NCBI GenBank assembly: GCA_905221605.1 | Contig: CAJNDS010002827.1 | Span: forward strand, 149,235 to 213,234 | Direction: 5' to 3' | Length of the DNA stretch: 64,000 nucleotides | From: Symbiodinium natans | Lineage: Eukaryota; Sar; Dinophyceae; Suessiales; Symbiodiniaceae | Part shown: piece by piece, positions 56,874 through 64,000 of the stretch | Position numbering within the stretch: position 1 is the stretch's first letter | Layout of the letters: every line of letters starts with the position of its first letter | The notes under the pieces: model-generated | The model's input: the letters and a program-made list of their open reading frames with translations, nothing else | Databases searched by the model: none | What the model was told of the DNA's origin: nothing | Translations under genes and position numbers: made by a program

Positions 56874-58198
56874 CGTATGGGAGCCTGACTGCGCACTTGG
56901 GATTTAACTATTCTTTGCTGGCCCATTTTCTTGGGGATTTAGAGGTTATTTTGATGAACGCCAGGCCTCAATGCCATACCCGACACCATGTTCACACCTG
57001 CCAGCCTGCCCAGGCACTGCATCAACAACTCCCATGGGGTAGGTCCGGCCTCGATGATTTTCCTTGGAAATCATGCGAGTCTGTTTTTTTGCCCAATACG
57101 TTTCTTTTAATCGAGTGTGCGTGAGTCGGAAGCTCCTGGAAGCAATACTAGCGTACGCAGGCTGTAGCGTGAAAAGTCGAAGGTCCCTCTGGTACCTTTT
57201 CCCTTGAAAGCACGAACCCAAACCTATCTCAACCAAGTGCGGACACACTCTTTTTCACTCCCAGGCCTTGAGCCAAAAGTCACGAAGTGCGCAAACTAAA
57301 CGAATTCACATGTGAGCTAAAACTCAGCTTCAGAACAAAGTTCCTACACACTGCATACTCACTCAAAGTAGCGTACTGGGCAAAAACATACTCGTATGAT
57401 TTCCTAGGGAAATCATCGAGAAAAAACATCGAGGATGGGATCACAACGATTCCCACTCACTCCGAAGCAAAACAAAACTATACAAGCTGATCCAAAACAT
57501 GACAAAAGCATCAATGATCAGCCACGATCTTCCACCCCCCGCATTTTGCTGAGGGTTCATGCCAAAGATCCAAAGTCCAAGCACAGCTCGGCACTTCAAC
57601 ACTAAGGGGATGCCCTGGCCACATTCCCTTGGTGCGTACTCGCCACCAAACGAAACAAACAACACACCAGTCGATCTCTGACATCAAACTTAAAACTCCA
57701 CGCAAGATCCCACCATAGGGCAGGTTGTCCTGGGTCCTGTATTGGCTTGGCACCCAAGAGCTCGTTGTCCAAACACGTGACAAACGAATTCACCTTGCAT
57801 CCTCCTGCACTAGACAGGGCTGTCTTGGAACATCTCCAAGAGTTCGTTGTGACAAACACGTGACAAACGAATTAATGCAAGTCTCAGGCTCACTCACTCT
57901 CAGTACACGACCTCGACGTGGTCATTGCCTTCAATCTCGCAAACTCCAGGAAAGAACCAAAAAACCGTTGGTCAGTCGTCGCATCACCAACGTAGCGGCA
58001 GGTTCCAAAAACAAACCAAGACAAGCTTGCAGCAACCCGACGAATCTTGCTGCTTCCATCCAGCGAAAACACATGCACTGACTCAGGCTTCTCGGAAACC
58101 AATGGAAAAACGCGGGCGGGCCATGGCGGCTCGGATGCCATGGCGTCCCTAAAACGGCTGCGGGGCATTTTCTTCACCCCTTGAGGTCATCAACCACC
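56874..58198. other. Unassigned DNA with an inverted repeat
   Basis: No supported gene. An inverted repeat of about 50 bp has arms at 57050-57100 and 57371-57420 (TCGATGATTT...AAATCAT). A 19-bp direct repeat AACACGTGACAAACGAATT occurs at about 57771 and 57855. A 12-nt spliced-leader match is on the minus strand at 57267-57278. Confidence 0.4.
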
Positions 58199-59398
58199 TC
58201 AATCCATGTCCTCGCCGTCCACATCATCCTTTTTCTCCTTCTCAACTTTCTCCTTCTCGACATCCATCATCACATCCTTCGATGATCGGCTAGGCTCGGA
58301 TGTTTTCTTTTCTTGCAACATCCTTTCCAGGTCCGCGATGCTCAGATTCGCACGCACTTGCTCGGCGATTTGCGCTATCATGGCAGCGTCCACGACTGGC
58401 GAGGCCACTGACACGGGAGATCCTCTTGAGTCTTCCCGCTCCATTCGGGCCTTCTTCCTTTTCATCGCTTCATCCTCCGCTGCCTCGAGCTCAGCAATCC
58501 CTTCTTTTCGCTTTCTCTCAGCTTCTTCTCGATCCTGCTGATCCACAGCTTCCTTTACCATCTCTCTCAACGCCTTTTCCTCAGTCTCAAAGTCATCAAT
58601 TCCTTCGCACATGATCTGCCACACCTGCTGCCACACATCCGATGGCATCATCAGATTGAATCTCTCCACGTAATCCGTTGGGAGATGCCACTTGCAGTCG
58701 CAATCCCAATTGACCATGCTCTTGGTCTCGTACTCGGTAACTGTTACCCGGTAACTTGATTCCAACCATTGGCCCTGTTTTTCTCTTCATCCTCAACGAT
58801 CGGAACTAACGACCCCAACACCGCCTTGTAGTTGCCATAGACGTGAAACGCCCAACGCGGCACTGGTCGGTTCTCCTTGGCCAAGGTCGGATCGTGAATC
58901 CTCATCGTGATGCACGAAAGCATCGAGATCGCCCGCACTCCATTCAACATCTCTTGGAAGATCACCATGCCTTTCTTTGCATGATCTTTCCAGCGGTTGA
59001 TCCATGGTGGATGCGCGATGCTCTCCATCTCGTCTTTCAAGCACCGTTCTCCGCAGAGGATTGGCAGTGCAAACAGCACATCTACCAACCTCAAGACACC
59101 AAGGTCTTGGGTCTCGCACAGGGGTGATCCCCTTTCTCTTGAGGTATCGTACGAAACTTATCACACTCAGAGCAAACGTGGATTGCGGCACCTCGAGGTA
59201 TAGCACACCTTCAGTCACCGCTGTCTCGTGGATCAGGGCCTTGCCACCCATCTGTCCACGGAGATCAATGACCCCCAACAGCTTCGAAGGTTTCGGCTCC
59301 ACCTCGGCAATCTCTTGCACCATCTTCACCAGCTTTTCATAGCTGTTTTGGTACTTCACCATATCCCTGTCTGACAGCTCGGTGACATACTTCGACAC
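58199..59398 (-). pseudogene. Unrecognised protein with C-terminal coiled coil, three frames
   Basis: 59398-59130: YVTELSDRDMVKYQNSYEKL, LLGVIDLRGQMGGKALIHET. 59094-58744: HPPWINRWKDHAKKGMVIFQ, WAFHVYGNYKAVLGSLVPIV. 58765-58199: WDCDCKWHLPTDYVERFNLM, a highly charged coiled coil, and an acidic C-terminus ending VDGEDMD. The pieces read on from one another with single frame changes, so one gene (broken, or with small introns) is likely. Its basic N-terminal extension is at 59356-59691. It lies just downstream of Copia C4 on the same strand and could be either host or element encoded. No family recognised. Confidence 0.45.
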
Positions 59399-59691
59399 AT
59401 CCAGATCTTCGATTGCCGTTCCACGACGACATATCGCCCACCAGGCATCGTTGTACCACGGTCTGGAACCAGCTCAACCATGCGCTCCAGGGCTTTGGGC
59501 ATACTCTTGGGTTTCGGAGGCTGCTGCCCTGAACCTTGGGCAACTCTTCTCCCATCACCCTTTTCACCTTTCTTTCCTGCAGCCCTTTTCTCTTTCTCGC
59601 CCTCGCGGAAATGGAACGCGTGCGATGCGTCCGATCCACAAACGGTCACAACCGTTTTCATCTGTCCAGCCAAGCCCGGACGCCCGGTCAC
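59356..59691 (-). pseudogene. Basic N-terminal extension of the unrecognised protein
   Basis: Frame with REGEKEKRAAGKKGEKGDGR and PKPKSMPKALERMVELVPD. It leads by a frame change near 59400-59430 into the 59398 frame. The relation is inferred from position. Confidence 0.35.
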
Positions 59692-60409
59692 TTCTGAAGA
59701 GCCATTTGCAGGGCTTACACCAAAACGGCGCTTCCATCTCGGCGCCCTTCATCGTTTTCTCCGAGCTTCTTTCAGTACCCATTCGGTCGTCCTCACCTTC
59801 AGGCACGACTTCCAGGCCGGGGCTAGCTTCGGTGGTGCTTGAACCAGAGTTCCTGCAGGTTGACCACAAATCCATACTTCGGGTACAACATGGGGGGCTT
59901 TCACTTAGATCACTAAAGTTATCAGAAATTTCACTTTCCTTGATGCAATTTTCAAAAACATCATCGCACCGTTGTCCAGCTGCCTCGGATTCCACAACTC
60001 GACGTCCAGTTGCTCCAGCATACTGGCACGTCCCGGTCGTCCATCCAATGCGGCGTCGCAGACAGATCTTCCAGACTTGTTGCACATTCTCGTCAGGATA
60101 GATTCCCAAGGCTCGCTGGTGTTGACAGAATGTCAAATGATTCAAACATTTAGTAAGAACATCCGCAATCATCCCCGCCGTAGGGCACCACATGACCTTA
60201 AGGGTCTGAGCTTCTTGGATTCTCTCCTGAAGATAGCAGACAGCTATGTCTAAGTGACGAACTCGTCTACTCAAACCTCTGTTCAGCAACACAGCTCGTG
60301 CTGAGGAGCTGTCGGTGTGCAACCGGATGGTGATCTCTGACTCGGCCAATTGACCGATCAGTGTCGCCAGTCCCTCGCTCTCCTGCACCGCAGTCAAGAT
60401 TGCTCTCAA
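59564..60409 (-). pseudogene. C4 RNase H C-terminal part with trailing ORF
   Basis: MRAILTAVQESEGLATLIG, IRLHTDSSSARAVLLNRGLS, RRVRHLDIAVCYLQE and GMIADVLTKCLNHL are the end of a Copia RNase H. The remaining about 190 residues are low complexity without a membrane or zinc tail, and may be read-through of the downstream region. Confidence 0.65.
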
Positions 60410-61388
60410 CTCAGCCTCACAGGAAACGCACCCTTGAACTCGGGAGATTCCCTTTTATCAGGCATCCTCCGTCAAAGATGGCAATGCCCGACACTGATCT
60501 TCGTCCTAGCAAAGCCTGCGGTGCCCAACTGGCATCCCACGCTTGTTCAAAGCATGCTGTTGGCTTGGACTGTCCCTGCGAAAGAATAGACATCCAGCGA
60601 CTCAGGTCAGGCCTTGACTGACCCCACCATGCACTCGGTATCTAGCAGCTGCAGCGTCACTCAGCTCTAGGTCCAAACCACTTGCTTTCCCTTTTTTACC
60701 GTTTTCACGATGTCCGGAAGGGCAGCAACCACTTTAAGTCCTTACAGAACTCGGTCTTAAAACAACGCATCCATATACGCCGGAAGCACTCTTATCCTGA
60801 AATAACTTTCTTGTCTCTCAATTTCTCGCCCCAGAAAGGTGATTCTTCCACCAGTAGCAGTGATTCAACCCGTTTCCTTGATCTTCAACTCTTCATTTAG
60901 GGTGTCAGTAACCAGTCGAATGGCCTCGTTGGTTCCACATGGAGTTAAATTATCCACATAGCAGAACATGAGGAATCTTTTTCTTCACGGTTCCCTTGAA
61001 GACGGAAGGCTCTGTTGGACATTGCCTTAATCCAACTTTTACACAGTTGCCAGCTCTAGGTTCCACGCCTTGCTGCAACTCTTAAACCATTTATGGCTTG
61101 ATTCAGAATCATGTGCGTCGGAACAATTGTCCATTAAATCCTTTGATCCTTTCAAAAGAGGTAATGCAAAAAGGCAGTGTACATCCAAAGTCGCAATGTC
61201 CATCCATCCACAGGGACAATGGCCAACAGCGACGCTTCAAGCAAGTAAGTTGTAGCACTCAGTCCCAATGACAATGCAGTGCTTCTCTTTGCAATGTTCT
61301 GTACGACACACCTTGCTAGCACAGCTTCCTTCCCATCACCATCTTCGGACCGATAACCCATCGAGTTGTGATAATCTTGCCCTTCCAA
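59900..61388 (-). mobile_element. Decayed Copia-class fragment C4 (RT and RNase H)
   Basis: RT N-part (61388-61152): LLEASLLAIVPVDGW, MYTAFLHYLF. Catalytic box near 60960: CYVDNLTPCG (YVDN instead of YVDD). RT C-part near 60830: GGRITFLGREIERQESYF. RNase H: DASWAPQALLGRRSVSG near 60520, AELRAILTAVQESEG, LHTDSSSARAVLL, MIADVLTKCLNHL near 60160. Many stops and frame changes. Confidence 0.75.
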
Positions 61389-61539
61389 GCTTGTTTCCTG
61401 CTGACTGCATGCTGCCTTCTCATGTGATCCGCAGCAAACATGCTTGCACTTATGAGCATCACTGTTCCTATTAACAGTTTCGTAACTGCGTCTCCAACCC
61501 TTGGCTTATTACACTGCAAGCGTAGAAACCACACGAGGA

Positions 61540-61995
61540 TGGGCCCCCCCCCTTTGGGCAAAGGGGGGCTTAAGCCCCCCTTTTAAGCCCCCCTTTAAGC
61601 CCCCCTTAACCCTTCAAAGGGTTCCCTACAAGGTGGGGGGGCCTTTTGCCCCCCCCTTAAGCCCCCCTTAAGCCCCCCCTCCCCTTAAGCCCCCCCTTAA
61701 GCCCCCCCTTAAGCCCCCCTTTAAGCCCCCCTTAAGCCAAGCCCCCCCTTAAAGCCCCCTTTAAGCCCCCTTGAAGCCCCCCCTTCAAGCCCCCCTTTAA
61801 GCCCCCCTTGAACCCCCCCTTTCAAACCCCCTGTCAACTTTAAGCCCCCCTTTAAGCCCCCCTTTAAGCCCTTCTTTAAAGCCCCCTTAAAGCCCCCCTT
61901 TAAGGCCCCCCCCGTTTTAAGGGGCTGAAAACCCCCCCTTTAAGCCCCTCTTTTTAAGCCCCCTTAAAGCCCCCCCCGAAAGCTCCCCCCTGAAG
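61540..61995 (+). repeat. CCCCCTTAAG/CCCCTTTAAG low-complexity tract
   Basis: Head-to-tail variants of AAGCCCCCCTT(T)A over 450 bp. The reverse-complement tract is at 63405-63575, so the two face each other across 1.4 kb. Confidence 0.9.
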
Positions 61996-61999
61996 CCGC

Positions 62000-62448
62000 A
62001 ACCAAGCCCCCCCCTCTGTGGAGGGTTTAGGCAGCAGTTTAAGAAGCCTAATTTTTCTAACACTTGCTGGGCCTTCGGGCAGCAATTTAAGAGGCGTAAT
62101 ACTTGCTGGGCCTTCTGCGGAGGGTTTGGGCAGCAGTTTAAGAGGCCTAATACTTGCTGGGCCTTTTTTGGAGGGTTGGGCAGCAGTTTAAAAGGCGTAA
62201 TACTTGCTGGGCCTTCTGCGGAGGGTTTAGGCAGCAGTTTAAGAGGCCTGATACTTGCTGGGCCTTTTGTGGAGGGTTTGGGCAGCAGTTTAAAATGCGT
62301 AATACTTGCTGGGCAGGATTTATGCAGCAGTTTAAGGTCGAACACTTGCTGGGCCTTGTGTGGAGGGCTCTCGGGCAGCAGTTTAAGACGTCTAAGAGGC
62401 TGAATACCTGCTGGGCCTTTGGTGGAGGATTTAAGCAGCAGTTTAAGA
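62000..62448 (+). repeat. Minisatellite, about 51-bp unit, eight or nine copies
   Basis: Unit: GGGCAGCAGTTTAAGAGGCC then TAATACTTGCTGGGCCTTCTGCGGAGGGTTT. Copies differ by a few bases or small deletions. Frames read through on both strands (GQQFKxxNTCWAFCGGF on plus), which is a by-product of the repeat. Confidence 0.85.
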
Positions 62449-62545
62449 TTTTTTTTTTTGGACTGACGCCTCTTTACTACATCAGTAGCGCAGTAGGCCG
62501 GTCTTGTTGGGCTCGACATAACAGGTGAAACGAAGTCAGCGCGCT
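62449..62545 (-). mobile_element. A-tailed repeat end related to the LINE tail at 56178
   Basis: Minus strand: GTTTCACCTG...CAAGACCGGCCTACTGCGCT, ACTGATGTAGTAAAGAGGCG, then an A-run. On the plus strand TAGCGCAGTAGG (62486-62497) fits the tRNA box A consensus, but the A-tail orientation is opposite, so this is probably chance. A SINE using the LINE tail, or a very short LINE copy. Confidence 0.55.
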
Positions 62546-62964
62546 TAAACCACCAAACACACCACGCAACCACCCAAGAACCAAAGAAACAGAAGAAACA
62601 AAGCAAGCAAAGGCGCAGACCTACTAGGTAACTTCACGCACTCAGTACTTAAAGTCGTCGTTGAAGTCCCGGTGCAATCATATAGCACAGAGCATGCGGG
62701 GAATCGCAAAATGCGACACTGCCAGATTCTCAAAACCACCATCATGTAGCAACTGGTGCAACATCATTTGAATCGAACCAAGGTCATCACTCAAGTCAGG
62801 ATCCCGTATCCGTCGTCAAGGACAGATTACGAACCCACAGTGGCAAAGAGATGTTGCAGGTCAGACTTCCCAAGGGAGAGGAAAGACGTGCGTATGCCCC
62901 ATGGTGGTCAGCCAGTGGGACTTAACAGCAAGAACTAAGACTGCGTTGATCCAATTTAAGAGGC
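62546..62964. other. Unassigned DNA
   Basis: No supported gene. Confidence 0.4.
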
Positions 62965-63035
62965 CTAATGCAAGCATTGTGTTTGCAAATGGGGGAGCTG
63001 CGCCCTCCAACCCCCCCGCTTGTTAAGCCGGGCAA
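62965..63035 (+). repeat. Distant fourth GTTTGCAAATGGGG module
   Basis: GCAAGCATTGTGTTTGCAAA TGGGGG, short stem around CTGCG, then CCAACCCCCCCGCTTGTTAA GCCG. Matches the core and the right flank of the modules at 5337-5640. The hairpin is weaker here (about 4 bp). Confidence 0.6.
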
Positions 63036-63404
63036 ACTCTGAAAAAAACATGGGGTTCTTGGCTTAGCCCCGCGCCACGTTACTGCTTTCAACTCTCTAC
63101 TTCTTTAAACTTGAGTAATGGATGCAAAAAACAAGCGGGGTGGAATTGCTCTTAAGCTTCCCTTTGGAAGAGTCTCACTTCTCTGGTTTCAAAGAATGAA
63201 ACCCAAAAAACAAAACAAGATTCAAGAAGGGGTGGAATTTAGAATACATTCCCTTCTTTCTTTTTCTAAAGGAAAATGAATGTTTAGAGTCTTACTTCTC
63301 TGGTTTCGAAGAGTGAATTGCAATCAACCACAGCAAATTTATATCCTCTACGGAAGCTTGATTTGGTCAGCAAGCAATCTGGATCACTTGGATGAAAGGG
63401 AGCT
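63036..63404. other. Unassigned DNA with a short direct repeat
   Basis: CTTACTTCTCTGGTTTCGAA-like sequence occurs near 63175 and 63292, each followed by GAGTGAA/GAATGAA. No gene. Confidence 0.4.
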
Positions 63405-63580
63405 TCTAGGGGCTTAAAGGGGGGCTTAAAAAGGGGGCTTAAAGCAGGGCTTGAAGGAGGGCTTAAAGGAAGCTTCAAGGGGGACTTTAAGAGGGGTTTA
63501 AAGGGAAGCTTAAAGGGGCTTTAAGGGGGCTTTGAAGGGGGCTTAAAGAAAGGGGGGGGGGCTTAAAGGGGCGGGACTAC
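63405..63580 (+). repeat. GGGGCTTAAA low-complexity tract, inverted to 61540-61995
   Basis: Variants of AGGGGGCTTAAAG, e.g. GGGGCTTAAAGGGGGGCTTA. Confidence 0.9.
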
Positions 63581-64000
63581 ATTACTTTATCTTGAAGATC
63601 AGAGGGCAGGGCAAGTGCTCTTGTGCAGGAAACGTCTTGTTGCTGGAAATAATCTGGTGCAGAAATTGTTCTGTTCTGGAAAACATTCTACCGCAGGAAA
63701 ACCTTGTCAAAAGCCTAAGACAGAAAATCAGTTCCAGAGCTGGAAAAGTCTTCTAAAAGAAAATGCAAATCTTGCTTGGTTAACGTCCAACACAGAAACA
63801 AACCAATTTCATTAATTAACAGCACAGCAACCATTTTTCAAATCAACCAATGCAGAAACCACAGAAGTTACTTCTATTGAAGCAGCAGTTTGTTACAAAC
63901 CTTCCAGGCCTTGTAGCAAAGGTTGAGAAAGAAGTTCTTAAACCATGAAAAATCACAGTTCTAATGTGCTTTCAAACGCTTTCATTGTTTGCTTAAACCG
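63581..64000. other. Unassigned DNA to window end
   Basis: Several short GCAGGAAAxx / TCTGGAAAA repeats, otherwise nothing recognisable. Confidence 0.4.

Noticed and set aside
62486..62497. tRNA gene or Pol III box A
   Set aside because: The 12-mer fits box A, but no cloverleaf or convincing box B follows and the A-tail points the other way.
62154..62528. 124-aa ORF of GGF-QQFK repeats as a gene
   Set aside because: Direct product of the 51-bp minisatellite; frames are open on both strands.
1..64000. Retrovirus or other exogenous virus
   Set aside because: Pol orders are Copia, YR (DIRS-like) and LINE; no envelope or capsid gene of a virus is seen.

Overview
The window looks like nuclear DNA of a dinoflagellate, most likely Symbiodiniaceae-like. 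The strongest reason is an 18-nt relic of the dinoflagellate spliced leader (47362-47379, minus strand) joined exactly at a splice acceptor. Supporting reasons are degenerate TTTAGGG-type telomere-like repeats, dense nested retrotransposons and few recognisable host genes. I did not find rRNA, tRNA, CRISPR or prokaryotic operons.

Layout. 1-4.9 kb: a Copia-class element (C0, plus strand) with an integrase, a 2OG-dioxygenase-like domain, RT/RNase H and a membrane/zinc tail. 4.9-6.0 kb: telomere-like arrays around a small array of hairpin modules. 6-13.2 kb: mostly unassigned DNA, with one clear intact host-type gene, a J-domain protein (10350-11480, minus), and a Pro/Gly/Met-rich fragment. 13.2-18.3 kb: decayed Copia element C1 (minus). 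18-20.7 kb: a zinc-finger fragment and unrecognised pieces. 54.2-64 kb: pieces of further LINE and Copia elements, an unrecognised coiled-coil protein, low-complexity GGGGCTTAAA tracts, a minisatellite and A-tailed repeat ends.

The core, 20.7-54.2 kb, is a four-layer nest, all on the minus strand. A Copia element (3' half C2 at 20.7-23.5 kb, 5' half C3 at 53.5-54.2 kb) was split by a tyrosine-recombinase (DIRS/Ngaro/PAT-like) retrotransposon, B (about 9.0 kb once later insertions are subtracted). B was in turn hit twice: by a 12.0-kb non-LTR element (24328-36331, perfect 15-bp target duplication, A-tail) in its last RNase H codons, and by a second, diverged YR element, A (38482-47379, 8.9 kb). 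A starts with the spliced-leader relic and is flanked by a 148-bp duplication.

A and B share one gene order: a small conserved ORF0, tyrosine recombinase, Gag with Cys/His knuckle, a 2OG-dioxygenase-like domain, a DNA-methyltransferase-like domain, RT, RNase H, then split direct repeats (A1 ... B1-A2-B2). The LINE carries a very long low-complexity ORF1 with a possible Tpt1/KptA-like lobe, an AP endonuclease, RT, at least six zinc fingers and a C-terminal ubiquitin-specific-protease domain. Most interesting are the SL-marked cDNA copy of a YR element, the nucleic-acid-modification domains shared between unrelated retroelement classes, the deubiquitinase-LINE fusion, and repeated ORF junctions needing a +1 shift at TGA-C. 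Family calls rest on motifs read by eye; no search or structure prediction was run.
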